Shown: piece by piece, positions 28,599-37,980 of the stretch | Layout: every line of letters begins with the position of its first letter | Position numbering within the stretch: position 1 is the stretch's first letter | Assembly (NCBI GenBank): GCA_947503335.1 | Contig: CANNCY010000005.1 | Coordinates: forward strand, 174,441-238,440 | Origin: an uncultured Pseudomonadales bacterium | Lineage (GTDB): Bacteria; Pseudomonadota; Gammaproteobacteria; Pseudomonadales; CANNCY01 | Direction of reading: 5' to 3' | DNA length: 64,000 nt | Notes under the pieces: generated by a model | Databases searched by the model: none | What the model was told of the DNA's origin: nothing | What the model saw: only the letters and a program-made list of their open reading frames with translations | Position numbers and translations under genes: made by a program

Positions 28599-29711
28599 AT
28601 CGATTTTATCGATCAATCTTAAAGTATTATTTGAGATCAGATCACCGTCGCTGCCTCTGAAATAACGACGAAAATAAGACTCCTGTCGACCCTGGTAGAT
28701 TTCGATATCTGCTTTAGTGTTGCGCAGCGCTGATATCAGTTCCTTCAACTCGCTAAACGCAGAAGCGGGTATTGCCTTTTGCCAAGAAACAATAAACCCA
28801 TGCTCTGAGTTGTAAGTCTCATAATCAGGAGCGTAAAACAAAATAGGGCGACGATATGGAAGAAAATCAATCCAAATACTGGAATAATCTGTAACTAAGA
28901 CGGTCACAGACCTAAGCAATAGATTTACATTCCTTAGGTGCGAAACATCGACAACCTTCTCATGATTCATCCATTTCTGCCTAGCACTCACTGAGAACTT
29001 ATGAGACCTAACCAAAAATAGCCCATCTAGGTCGTCAAGATATTTTATAAGCTCCTCACTATCTTTCGAATATAACTCGAATAATGGATTATAGTCATCT
29101 GATTCGCCTCTATAAGTTGGCGCCCAAAGAACCACATCTGAAGCACTCTCTGTCAAACTTTCGATATATTTCAACTCATCCGCAACATCATAGCTCTTCA
29201 ATTTATCAATACAAACAGATGCCAAGTCAAATCGAGGTAACCCTTTGAAAATACGCGCATCTTCGACACCAAACGCATACCCCATAAAAGGCCGATCATA
29301 GTCACTAGCACAGACCAGAACATCTAATTTAGCTTGAGACTGCTTCAACACATCGGTAAATTTATCTTCGGAAAGATAGTTACGTATTTTCTTTAATGGC
29401 GATCCGTGCCAAACATTAACGACATAATGTGATTTTAATTGAAGCGTATGAGGGGGCGAATGATCATAGATGATTACTCTAGACCGCATTAGCCTGAATG
29501 TGGCCTTGACGAAGGCAGCCACACTCAAAAACATCGTATTGCCATCAACAATGTAATATTCGCGATTGGCTTGATGTAACTCAGCAGCCATTTGCTGTAG
29601 GTTTGGGTCCCAACTAGTTCTAGGCGTAACGTAAAAACAATAACGAGATGTTTTTGGTATAAGACAATCTACAACTCTAAAGATCTTAAGCAGTAGCGAT
29701 TTCACTTTCAT
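28578..29711 (-). CDS. CDP-glycerol:glycerophosphotransferase family protein (TagF/TagB-like)
   Basis: A 377-residue member of the same Glyphos_transf family, with VVNVWHGSPLKKIRNYLS and VTDYSSIWIDFLPYRRPI followed by FYAPDYETYNSEHGFI. These match polyglycerol-phosphate primases and polymerases such as TagB/TagF. The frame is open to 29762, but ATG at 29711 gives a better N-terminus (MKVKSLLLKIFRVVDC) and only a 26-bp overlap with tagD. It is the last gene of the long minus-strand kps operon, directly behind the gene making its likely donor CDP-glycerol. Confidence 0.85.
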   Translation of the reverse strand: MKVKSLLLKIFRVVDCLIPKTSRYCFYVTPRTSWDPNLQQMAAELHQANREYYIVDGNTMFLSVAAFVKATFRLMRSRVIIYDHSPPHTLQLKSHYVVNVWHGSPLKKIRNYLSEDKFTDVLKQSQAKLDVLVCASDYDRPFMGYAFGVEDARIFKGLPRFDLASVCIDKLKSYDVADELKYIESLTESASDVVLWAPTYRGESDDYNPLFELYSKDSEELIKYLDDLDGLFLVRSHKFSVSARQKWMNHEKVVDVSHLRNVNLLLRSVTVLVTDYSSIWIDFLPYRRPILFYAPDYETYNSEHGFIVSWQKAIPASAFSELKELISALRNTKADIEIYQGRQESYFRRYFRGSDGDLISNNTLRLIDKIDSEIGLN

Positions 29712-30105
29712 CACTAAATTTAGAGACAATTTGCTGCTTACGCTCGGTGGTCGAAATCCCATCTGTTCGAGGTAAGTAAACTACTTGGCAAAGATCCTCC
29801 AAGAAATCAAATTTACCGCGCCAATCATCACCGATGACAAATACGTCAATGTTATATTTAATAACGTCGTCGCGCTTTTGCTCCCAACAAGATTCCGGGA
29901 TAACCCTGTCGACGTACTTAATCGCCTCAACTATCTGCATTCGCTCGCTACAAGGCTGAGCAGTAATCTTGTTCTTACTTTTACTGTTAAATTCGTCCGT
30001 CGACACCGCAACGGTAAGGCTCGCTCCTAGCGCCTTACAACGCTCTAATAGTTTCAAATGCCCAATATGAAACAAATCAAATGTGCCGTAGGTAATTACA
30101 TTCAT
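29686..30105 (-). CDS. tagD: Glycerol-3-phosphate cytidylyltransferase (TagD)
   Basis: The 139-residue enzyme makes CDP-glycerol from CTP and sn-glycerol-3-phosphate. It has the nucleotidyltransferase motif HIGH at residues 13-16 in YGTFDLFHIGHLKLLERC, and the C-terminal signature RTDGISTT near residue 114. Length matches TagD/GCT. In Gram-positives it supplies wall teichoic acid; in some Gram-negatives (e.g. Actinobacillus, Neisseria) homologues supply teichoic-acid-like capsules. Its position 15 bp behind kpsT and overlapping a TagF-like gene ties it to capsule synthesis. Confidence 0.93.
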   Translation of the reverse strand: MNVITYGTFDLFHIGHLKLLERCKALGASLTVAVSTDEFNSKSKNKITAQPCSERMQIVEAIKYVDRVIPESCWEQKRDDVIKYNIDVFVIGDDWRGKFDFLEDLCQVVYLPRTDGISTTERKQQIVSKFSDESEIATA

Positions 30106-30119
30106 ATTCTATTCTTAAA

Positions 30120-30776
30120 TTAATCTTCTAACATTTCATATCTCTCAATTGCTGCCGAGAGATCATCGTAAAATTGAACTTCGCCATTGTGCAGAATGAT
30201 TGCACTATCGCAAAATTTCTTTATATCCTTCATATCATGACTGACCATCATCAAAGCTGCATCGGCCTGCTGAGTAAGAGCTCGTTTGACACGCCGCTTA
30301 AACTTAGCATCGCCAACAGAGGTGGCTTCATCTAATACAAACATATTGAAACCCAACTTAATGGCACAGCCAAACGACAACTTTGCTCGCATCCCAGATG
30401 AAAAGCCACTCACTAGATTGTCAAAACGGTTTTTTCCCAATCGGGCAAAACGCCGAACTCGCTGCTCATACGCATCCATATCAGCGACACCATAAATGCG
30501 CCCAATAAATCGAACATTCTCTCGGCCTGTCATTTTAGGGTTTAGACCTATGGACACGCCGATAGGCCAGCTGATATTTGCGTCGCACCGAATTGTACCA
30601 CAATCTGGGTATTCGGCCTTTGCTAGTAAACGCAACAATGTAGACTTACCTGCCCCATTCGTACCAAGAACCGCTATTCTGCGATTAGATGGAATTTCGA
30701 AGCTAATGTCATCGAATACTTGTACCCTACCCTTTCGGCCCAAATACGATTTCGATACGCCTTTAAACTGAATCAT
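30120..30776 (-). CDS. kpsT: Capsule ABC exporter ATPase KpsT (set 1)
   Basis: The 218-residue ATPase has Walker A GTNGAGKST (residues 38-46), signature region LVSGFSSGMRAKLSFG and Walker B MFVLDEATSVGD. Length, the ATP-binding core alone and the spacing fit KpsT/CtrD. It powers translocation of lipid-linked capsule across the inner membrane with KpsM. Its ATG overlaps the kpsE stop (ATGA). It is a paralogue of the ATPase at 49.8 kb, sharing for example SYLxxKG/YYKTKIG-type starts and NARFI/NVRFIGRI, but clearly diverged. Confidence 0.92.
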   Translation of the reverse strand: MIQFKGVSKSYLGRKGRVQVFDDISFEIPSNRRIAVLGTNGAGKSTLLRLLAKAEYPDCGTIRCDANISWPIGVSIGLNPKMTGRENVRFIGRIYGVADMDAYEQRVRRFARLGKNRFDNLVSGFSSGMRAKLSFGCAIKLGFNMFVLDEATSVGDAKFKRRVKRALTQQADAALMMVSHDMKDIKKFCDSAIILHNGEVQFYDDLSAAIERYEMLED

Positions 30777-31918
30777 GCGTCTGAGCTTAACTCTCTAAAC
30801 AATGAACCCGATATTGACCCAACAAGATACAAAGCCGCCAAAACAAACAACATTAAAACGACGTTGTAGATAATTAATGGATATTGATTGTTCTCTGGTA
30901 GTGTTGGGCTCTGCACTGTAGACAAAAACTTTAACTGTTTGTATGCATCAACTCGTGCGAGTTCTTGAGAAATTAAGGCAGAACTATATGCCTGCGACGA
31001 CAACTCCACTTTTGTTTTAAGTGCGCTGTATTGAACCAAGATTTCGGCTAACGAAATCTCTTCGCCAGATCCTGATGATATCAAAGAACGCTGCTTTACT
31101 AATTGCTGCTTTAACCCGGCGATTTCGTTACGTAGCAGCACCATCTGTGGCGCTTGCTCACTCATGAATTCGCGCATACCCTGTAATTGAGCTTCTTTTT
31201 GACTAATAAGCGATTCAATGGTTCCAGTAATAGTATTTGCAGTCGCGCCTTCAGCAGATGGATCTAATAAACCATGTTTAGCTTGAAACTCAACTAGCTC
31301 ACTCTGTGCAGCTTGTAGTGCCTCTTCTGAAAACTCTGTTTCTCCACGGATAAAATCTAATCGGCGCTTTGCCATATTACGAGATATATCGTTAATGTAA
31401 TTTTCTGTCTCTACAAGAATAATATTAAGCAACTGATTCGCGTATTCAGCGTCAAATGCTTGCGCCTTCACCGTTATTATTGACGATGACGGCTCAATTT
31501 CGATAATAACTCTAGATCGATATAACTCTAAATAATTCTCGCGATATTCATTCTTACTTAAACGACTAAAGAATTCGACGCCATCCTGGGAATAGTGCTC
31601 TCGTAAACCGATCTTTTCGTCGAGCTTGTTAAGTAAATCCATAGAATGAATATACTGCTCTACCAGCTTGGCATCACCATTTACTGAGCCACCTGCGAAC
31701 CCAGTTAAGATGGCCGAAGAAGCATCAGCAACCGCGCTAGTTTCCGCTGACTTTACGGTAATTACAGCAACGCTCTCGTACCGATACTCTCTAAAAACTG
31801 ATAAATATATAAAGAATAATGTCGTAGGCACTAATACTAGGTATAAGAAAGGTTTCTCGGTAACAGCCTCGCGAGCCATTTCGAAATAGCGCCCCAAGTT
31901 TAAAATGGCTTCATTCAT
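30773..31918 (-). CDS. kpsE: Capsule export inner-membrane protein KpsE (set 1)
   Basis: This 381-residue membrane-fusion-like protein (Wzz/PCP family) has one N-terminal span (about residues 22-44, FLYLVLVPTTLFFIYLSVF), a large periplasmic part with coiled-coil helices (about 170-300) and one C-terminal span near 345-368. The Gly/Ser/Ala-rich motif after the first span and the conserved C-terminal P-x-x-P region SPTLPENNQYP fit KpsE/CtrB. It links KpsM/KpsT with KpsD. ATG at 31918 has GGA eight bases upstream; a GTG two codons earlier is the alternative. It overlaps kpsT by 4 bp. Confidence 0.88.
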   Translation of the reverse strand: MNEAILNLGRYFEMAREAVTEKPFLYLVLVPTTLFFIYLSVFREYRYESVAVITVKSAETSAVADASSAILTGFAGGSVNGDAKLVEQYIHSMDLLNKLDEKIGLREHYSQDGVEFFSRLSKNEYRENYLELYRSRVIIEIEPSSSIITVKAQAFDAEYANQLLNIILVETENYINDISRNMAKRRLDFIRGETEFSEEALQAAQSELVEFQAKHGLLDPSAEGATANTITGTIESLISQKEAQLQGMREFMSEQAPQMVLLRNEIAGLKQQLVKQRSLISSGSGEEISLAEILVQYSALKTKVELSSQAYSSALISQELARVDAYKQLKFLSTVQSPTLPENNQYPLIIYNVVLMLFVLAALYLVGSISGSLFRELSSDA

Positions 31919-31935
31919 TAACACATTCCAGATAA

Positions 31936-32730
31936 TTATGATGAGATCGCACGCTTCCAGTGCATTTTATAAAAGGATATCGCCGCAGCCATAATAAATA
32001 GCATAACTAACACGGGGTACTGTAACGAAACTCCCGACGTACTGTATGAAGGCTCTACTGCAAATCTAGCCCATTCAACCAGATGCAATAGCGGGTTCCA
32101 ATCTAATACGTACCAATAATCTCTAGGGATATCTTGCAAACTAAAGAAAATGCCTGAAATAAAGAATATCGGTCTAGACACAATGGTTTGCAATCGCGCC
32201 AGTTCTGGCACAAACGATTTACCTAGCGTAAATAGAGTCCCCAGGCTAACGGCGCCAATCCAAACACTAAATATCGCTAGTAATAATATCAGCGGATAGC
32301 TTATAACCAAGCCGATACCTAACAAATACAATACAAGTATCGACAGAATACAGACCAGCAACGTGATGTAAAGCTCGAATACTGCAACCGCAATGATAGC
32401 TGCGATTGGTCGTACCCCTCGGAAGATATAGAGCTTTTTGGTTTTAGCGATTACCTTTGACACCCCTGAGAAAGTCGTTAGAAACAAATTTACTAAAATC
32501 ATCGCCACTAAAACGAACAAAAATGTAGGCATGCCATAGGTCTCTCCACCATCGCGTAGACCTCGGGCAAAGGAAAATCCGATAATAAAAACGAGGGGAG
32601 AGAATACGGCCCAGCCGACGCCAAGCCGATCGTTAAATCTGCGTCGTATTTCTCGATAAAACATCGCAACAACAACATCGTACCATTGCTGGGATAACGT
32701 TCTCTTTTTTAACGACTCTATACTGGCCAT
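31936..32730 (-). CDS. kpsM: Capsule ABC exporter permease KpsM (set 1)
   Basis: A 264-residue ABC-2 type permease with six membrane spans. The N-terminal MFYREIRRRFNDRLGVGWAV and the C-terminal segment SRPIFFISGIFFSLQDIP followed by NPLLHLVEWARF are characteristic of KpsM/CtrC. It forms the channel driven by KpsT. It starts 3 bp after the stop of the GT2-TagF fusion gene and precedes kpsE by 11 bp, so all are one transcript. It is a paralogue of the permease at 59.6 kb. Confidence 0.92.
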   Translation of the reverse strand: MASIESLKKRTLSQQWYDVVVAMFYREIRRRFNDRLGVGWAVFSPLVFIIGFSFARGLRDGGETYGMPTFLFVLVAMILVNLFLTTFSGVSKVIAKTKKLYIFRGVRPIAAIIAVAVFELYITLLVCILSILVLYLLGIGLVISYPLILLLAIFSVWIGAVSLGTLFTLGKSFVPELARLQTIVSRPIFFISGIFFSLQDIPRDYWYVLDWNPLLHLVEWARFAVEPSYSTSGVSLQYPVLVMLFIMAAAISFYKMHWKRAISS

Positions 32731-32733
32731 GTT

Positions 32734-34863
32734 CTAATCGTTTAGTATCGCCTCCACGACCTCTCTTGATGACTCACCGGTATTTAACGACGCAAATCGT
32801 TCATAGAAAGAATCTAGCTTCACTTGACTTTCGTCTAACAAAAACTGTTTGTCTTTAAGCCCGACGACCAACGATTCGTAGTCACGACAAACCACACCCG
32901 GATCGTACTCTGATACTGTCATGTACATCCCCCTAGAGCTTGCATACTCCTCTTCATCTGGCACATAGAGCACGATTGGCCTTTTTAAACATGCATAGTC
33001 GAAAATACAAGATGAGTAATCAGATAACAGTAGATCAGCCATTAAGTATAAATCATTTACATCTTCATAATCACTTACGTCGATGATTCGCTCACTATTT
33101 GCCACGTTACTTTTCGCTAGATAATGGCCTCGCACAAGTAGCAAATAGCTATCACCCAGATCGCGTGAAAGTCTTTCTACATCTAACTGCAGCTCGCTTT
33201 CCTTTAGGCTTCTAAATGTCGGCATATACAATAGAACCTGCTGGCCTTCTGATTTTTTCAGACCCAGTTTTTTGTAAAGCGAATTGATATATTCAGTATT
33301 CAACCGATTCTTCACCAGAACATCGTTTCGTGGATAACCTAGCTCTAAGGTTTTATAGTCAAAGGGGAATCCTTTACGCCAGACTTCTGAAGAATAATGA
33401 TTCGATGAAATAACATAATCCCATCGTTCACAACGCTTAGCCAGCCCGTCAAACCAACCTGAAGTTTTATTCTTGGCTTTTAATTCATCAAATCCCATCG
33501 ACTTAATTGGTGTTCCATGCTTTGTTTGAAGATGAGTTACACCTTTGCGACGCACCATGAAATTTGGAAAGTTTGCATTGTTAACTGTATACCGCGCTAC
33601 TGCTAAATAATAAAAATACTTCAAGCTATTTATTTGCGCGTATTTATTACCGCCTACGTCCAATTTTTGTTTATTACCAAACCAAATCGTCTCTATGTCA
33701 GTATGCTGTGACATATATTCTGATATCGCCTTAGGATTACACGCATAGCTTTTACCCCAGTACGATTCAAAAATCGCAATATTACGTAGAGGTAAGCGAA
33801 CAAATACATGCTTGTAAAGTAAATGCTTTGTCTTCAATGACAGTTTGCGATACCACGAGCTCTTACGCACTCTTGCAACGAGGTTTCTGCCTTTTCTCTT
33901 CAGTATTACCGCAGACAGTAGCATGCCCTGACGTAATAACGGCGCCTTTAGGAAGTAAAGCCTTCGACGAAGCTGACTATCTTTAATGCGCTCGATTACA
34001 CTAAAATCCGCAATTATCTGCTTAGCCTCATTTCCTAGTACATCAATCGCTTCTTGGGTAAGACGACCTCTTTTCTCGGTAGTAAGCATGTTATAAAGAT
34101 GATCGACGAAAACCTGATCAAGCTTGTTGATAAAAAGGCTATCTTCAACGTTAATCATGTATTCGTACACTCGCCTATACTGCAAGGTAAGGTCTTTATG
34201 CTTGGAGCTCTTAGAGTTTAAGATAGAGCCTTGTCGCTGAAAGTAAGCTACGCCTAAAAATGGTGTAACTATGATCTTTTCTGCAGATACGATAGACTTA
34301 TAGTTAAAAGGGATATCTTCATAGTAACCATCATCAAACTTGAGATCATGTTTATCGATGAAATCCTTTTTAACAAATTTATTCCACGCCACATTTAGGT
34401 TACTAAAAAGTTCTAGTTTTTGAGTCACATCTGACTCGTTAATGGCTTTACGAGACAGCTTCCTTAACAAATCGGTGGCTAAATTGTTAACTTTACGTCC
34501 GGTGCGCCATTCTCGATAGTGATTGAACACCGCCATATCGCAGCCATCACTGATACTAACTAAGTGTTTAATTAAACCAGGCTCAAGACGATCGTCTGAA
34601 TCGAGAAACATGACATAGTCTCCCGTAACGTGGGTCAACCCCACATTTCGAGCGTTTGCCAAACCACCGTTACGCTCTAATTCAACTAGCTTTAAGGGCC
34701 ACTCTTGTGCTAACTCGCGAAGCAAACGACGCGAATTATCTGTTGAACAGTCTTCTACACAGATTATTTCTAAGTCGACTTCCTGTTGATCAACAACACT
34801 ACCCAAGCAATCTCGAAGAAAACCCTCAACGTTGTAAACTGGTACGATTACACTTACTTTCAT
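32734..34863 (-). CDS. Bifunctional GT2 glycosyltransferase / CDP-glycerol transferase (capsule polymerase candidate)
   Basis: This 709-residue protein fuses two transferase domains. Residues 1 to about 300 are a GT2 (GT-A fold) domain with VIVPVYNVEGFL, CVEDCSTDNS and the DSDD metal site at 88-91. Residues about 360-705 are a TagF-like Glyphos_transf domain with TKHGTPIKSMGFDELK (about 449) and LLSDYSSCIFDYACLKRP (about 616). Such two-domain enzymes are known as polymerases of teichoic-acid-like capsules in Gram-negative pathogens, alternating a sugar and a glycerol phosphate. It lies next to kpsM. This is the likeliest polymerase of locus 1; the sugar is unknown. Confidence 0.85.
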   Translation of the reverse strand: MKVSVIVPVYNVEGFLRDCLGSVVDQQEVDLEIICVEDCSTDNSRRLLRELAQEWPLKLVELERNGGLANARNVGLTHVTGDYVMFLDSDDRLEPGLIKHLVSISDGCDMAVFNHYREWRTGRKVNNLATDLLRKLSRKAINESDVTQKLELFSNLNVAWNKFVKKDFIDKHDLKFDDGYYEDIPFNYKSIVSAEKIIVTPFLGVAYFQRQGSILNSKSSKHKDLTLQYRRVYEYMINVEDSLFINKLDQVFVDHLYNMLTTEKRGRLTQEAIDVLGNEAKQIIADFSVIERIKDSQLRRRLYFLKAPLLRQGMLLSAVILKRKGRNLVARVRKSSWYRKLSLKTKHLLYKHVFVRLPLRNIAIFESYWGKSYACNPKAISEYMSQHTDIETIWFGNKQKLDVGGNKYAQINSLKYFYYLAVARYTVNNANFPNFMVRRKGVTHLQTKHGTPIKSMGFDELKAKNKTSGWFDGLAKRCERWDYVISSNHYSSEVWRKGFPFDYKTLELGYPRNDVLVKNRLNTEYINSLYKKLGLKKSEGQQVLLYMPTFRSLKESELQLDVERLSRDLGDSYLLLVRGHYLAKSNVANSERIIDVSDYEDVNDLYLMADLLLSDYSSCIFDYACLKRPIVLYVPDEEEYASSRGMYMTVSEYDPGVVCRDYESLVVGLKDKQFLLDESQVKLDSFYERFASLNTGESSREVVEAILND

Positions 34864-34892
34864 ACTTATAATTTTCTATTTCCTGGGCCTGA

Positions 34893-35705
34893 TTAGACCA
34901 TTAACTCAACGTTGTTCAATGAATTCAATTTAGCTAATTGTCGATAGTAGTCTGACTTACTTTCAGCGCATTGCAGTTGGCTATATGGGCTGAATCTATC
35001 TCCATACATATAGTTGGTTGACTCCATCTTTCGCAGCACGTCTACTGATTTATTCGGGAACTTTGCTAAAAACTGAATAGCCTGAGCGGTTATTGTTGAG
35101 CGAGATTTCGCTCTACCACCCTCAAAATTAGTCAACTTATCAAAACTTAAGGTTTGCAACCATTTATCTTTGGAATGACTAAATGCATTAAAATCAAATA
35201 TTTTAAATGACACGTCGGGATGTAAACTAATGAATGGCGCTAGCAGCTTATACCAATCGAGATTATCTATTCCTACCTTGTCTGTATATTCTTCAAAAGA
35301 GACAAAAGAGTAATGTCGTAAGTACTCACTATACATTGAGGGCAAAAACGCTGTAGCCTCGCGCAGAGTAATCACCACCGACACCTGATGTTCACCTAAC
35401 TCAGCCAACACTTCTCTAACGTTATCTAAACCGCTAGAGTAAAGATCACCACCCAGTAGATGATTAACCTTACCTAGTAGATTCTCATCCGAAATCACTA
35501 CATTAGGGTGATCCCCCAACAAGTCTTTAACCAACTTGCCAGTAGCGGCTTTACCAAGTTGGTACGTAAATGATTTTCGAACCTGCCTTAGCGGCGTATA
35601 CAAAACACCATTGTCAGAAAGATACTGAGCCTGCGACGCTAACTCACCTTGCACGAAGGTCGTGGCGGTTTTATGAACACCTAGGTGAACAATGACTTTT
35701 TTCAT
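34893..35705 (-). CDS. Sulfotransferase-like protein
   Basis: The 270-residue product shows a PAPS-loop-like start, VIVHLGVHKTATTFVQGEL (residues 4-22), and VVITLREATAFLPSMYSEY at about residue 115, matching the two cofactor elements of bacterial sulfotransferases. No signal peptide or span is visible, as expected for a cytoplasmic PAPS-using enzyme. It is 29 bp upstream of the GT2-TagF fusion in the same direction and would act on the polymer or its precursor. The acceptor is unknown. Confidence 0.68.
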   Translation of the reverse strand: MKKVIVHLGVHKTATTFVQGELASQAQYLSDNGVLYTPLRQVRKSFTYQLGKAATGKLVKDLLGDHPNVVISDENLLGKVNHLLGGDLYSSGLDNVREVLAELGEHQVSVVITLREATAFLPSMYSEYLRHYSFVSFEEYTDKVGIDNLDWYKLLAPFISLHPDVSFKIFDFNAFSHSKDKWLQTLSFDKLTNFEGGRAKSRSTITAQAIQFLAKFPNKSVDVLRKMESTNYMYGDRFSPYSQLQCAESKSDYYRQLAKLNSLNNVELMV

Positions 35706-35768
35706 AGAACTAATAAGCTAACTAATACAAACTACTCTATCGTACCACAGTCACCCATTTATGGCCTA

Positions 35769-36770
35769 TCAAGAATTATGGTCTAGACGTTTTTCTAATT
35801 GCTCTACCCGCTCCCCTAAAGAAACACAAACCTTAACCAAGTCAAAGAAATTATCCTCTGATATCAGAGGCTTAGGATCTTTGATGCGAGCAGAACTGCT
35901 CTCATCGAATCGCTGAGACTCAGGCAAATAAGTATTTACATAACGCCGAATCTCTTCATAGTATTGATGGTCTTCAAAATCGCTCAGTTTTGGGTAGGTT
36001 TTATCTACAAACTCACCGTAGCTAATCGAAGGCATCCCAGCAACAATATCACGAATCAGCTCTTGCTTATCTTTATGTGAGCCGCCATAAGCGTTTTCAT
36101 TGATAATATAGTAAATCATTTGCTCAAGATCAGATTTTCGCTCGTTTACACGATCTTGGCTGCCGTATATAGGCAGGCTAAATTGTTGCAAGAAATCGTC
36201 TAAAACATCATCACAAGCCGACATGTTTCGAACCTGTAACAAATGACTCATACCAGCGTCTTCAAACGCCTGAAGCGTAGACGTAAATGGAATACCACGC
36301 TCTTTCTTAAATTCTGCGAATGAAAATAGGTTCTTTACCATACGCCCCATTTTAATGCCCCATTGCTGATAGGCAGATATAATCCAAGACTCAGGCTCTC
36401 GAACATAAAACGATACCGTTACGTCAGCTTTCGAGCACGCATACTCTATAAAGGGCATAAATCGGGGTACAAAGTTTGAAACCGACTCATTCGACAAAAT
36501 TATTGTATGGCATTTCTTCTTAACCGCTCTATCAAAATGCTTATCGAAAAGGCTGCAAAATTCGCTGGTCAATCGATTATCAGACAATTTTTTGAAGCCC
36601 CAAGGATCATTTTGCCACTTCTTCCACTTATCTTTTTTCGTACCGGCTTCGAACCTCATACCTGCATAATATACTCCATCTTTTATTAAGGAGCGTCGAT
36701 TCGTAGACAGGTAGCTTTGAATAGTACTGGTACCGGTCTTTCCAGCACCGATATGAAATACAAACCGCAT
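35769..36770 (-). CDS. Sulfotransferase-like protein
   Basis: A 333-residue protein opening with FVFHIGAGKTGTSTIQSYLS (residues 3-22), a standard sulfotransferase PAPS loop, and with VSFYVREPESWIISAYQQW near residue 121 as 3'-phosphate-binding element. The C-terminal part ends in a short predicted coiled coil (SLGERVEQLEKRLD). It is the first gene of the minus-strand locus-1 operon and precedes the second sulfotransferase by about 60 bp. Two differing sulfotransferases side by side may sulfate two positions. Confidence 0.72.
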   Translation of the reverse strand: MRFVFHIGAGKTGTSTIQSYLSTNRRSLIKDGVYYAGMRFEAGTKKDKWKKWQNDPWGFKKLSDNRLTSEFCSLFDKHFDRAVKKKCHTIILSNESVSNFVPRFMPFIEYACSKADVTVSFYVREPESWIISAYQQWGIKMGRMVKNLFSFAEFKKERGIPFTSTLQAFEDAGMSHLLQVRNMSACDDVLDDFLQQFSLPIYGSQDRVNERKSDLEQMIYYIINENAYGGSHKDKQELIRDIVAGMPSISYGEFVDKTYPKLSDFEDHQYYEEIRRYVNTYLPESQRFDESSSARIKDPKPLISEDNFFDLVKVCVSLGERVEQLEKRLDHNS

Positions 36771-36931
36771 ATAATAACTCTCAATGATTATAGCGGCTGA
36801 ATGCTACTATTCGCGTCATAAGGTGTCAATTTCGACTCACCACATTGACAAGTCAATCATTTTCTACTGAAATCATTGCTCTTCTGTAGATTGCTCTATA
36901 TTCATATCCTTTCGGCATCGAGACCAAGACG

Positions 36932-37969
36932 ATGGTAAAATCACAACCAACTACATCAAAAAACGCTGCAATTGTTATAGCAACTGTGCTTGTTTGTATC
37001 ACAGCAATTGCCGCTCCACGTGGAGAGCATAGCGTTAGCTTAATTATTATCGGGGATACTCAATACCCGCGAGATCAACAAGGGGCAATAGGGCGTAAGA
37101 ATAAGCCTAGAATCAAAGCTATCAAGCAGCATCATCGTAGCTACGTTGATCGATTAAACAAGCACGCTGCGACCTTAAAAAACTATCAAGGGCTTATTAT
37201 AAACGGGGATTTAACAGAGTTTGGCGGGCGTCACCAGCTAGCTGCATTTGACGAACTATACATGCAGCGGATAGAAGGCCCGATATATTTGGGGTTAGGA
37301 AATCATGATTATTCAAACAATATCGGCCGCTCTGATCTCGAAGGTAACCCTTCGAGAATGACTCAATACTTAATCGATCATGTAACTGGGCACTCAAAAG
37401 TCGATACATTTGATCACCGGGAAATAACTTGGCACACGCACTCTGACTCACCCAAACTAACAACAGGGTCTCTCAACTATACATGGGATATCGGCCAGAT
37501 CAGATTTGTTCAGTTAAATAATCACCCTGCTTTCGTGCATGGCTGGACAAAACTAGAAAGCGAGTCAGCCCCTCACAAGAGCTACGCTATCACTCCTGGT
37601 CTAGACTGGCTACAACGCGTGTTGATCAAAGCAAAGCAAGACAACAAGTATATCGTTCTCAATATGCATCAACCGCCATCCTCTTGGTTTAAGAATGATA
37701 AACAGCATGCAGGCCCTGAGAGGAAACGTTTCTTTCAACTACTTCGAGACTATCCTGTTACTGTCGTATTCGTCGCGCATCGACATCAAATGCTAGGCCT
37801 TACGGATTCAAAAGCGCCCGCCCCACTCGTATTTAGCGGAGGACCTATATTCTCTACTTACACGACCGCTCAATTTAATTTAAAAGCGAAATCGGCGACA
37901 GTTAAGCACTATCGTATCGAGAATGGTAAAAAGATTCAGGTTGAATCGAATGTGTTTGAACTCAGGTAA
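36932..37969 (+). CDS. Exported calcineurin-like metallophosphoesterase
   Basis: This 345-residue protein has an N-terminal signal peptide or anchor (hydrophobic AAIVIATVLVCITAIAA, ending near residue 28) and a metallophosphoesterase fold: IIIGDTQYP (Asp42), LIINGDLTEFG, LGLGNHDYSN (about 122) and VFVAHRHQM (about 282). It should act in the periplasm or outside. Its substrate is unknown; being next to a locus that makes phosphodiester-linked polymer, a phosphodiesterase for polymer turnover is possible but unproven. It is divergent from the sulfotransferase operon (161 bp). Confidence 0.8.
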   Translation: MVKSQPTTSKNAAIVIATVLVCITAIAAPRGEHSVSLIIIGDTQYPRDQQGAIGRKNKPRIKAIKQHHRSYVDRLNKHAATLKNYQGLIINGDLTEFGGRHQLAAFDELYMQRIEGPIYLGLGNHDYSNNIGRSDLEGNPSRMTQYLIDHVTGHSKVDTFDHREITWHTHSDSPKLTTGSLNYTWDIGQIRFVQLNNHPAFVHGWTKLESESAPHKSYAITPGLDWLQRVLIKAKQDNKYIVLNMHQPPSSWFKNDKQHAGPERKRFFQLLRDYPVTVVFVAHRHQMLGLTDSKAPAPLVFSGGPIFSTYTTAQFNLKAKSATVKHYRIENGKKIQVESNVFELR

Positions 37970-37980
37970 CTATAAACTGA

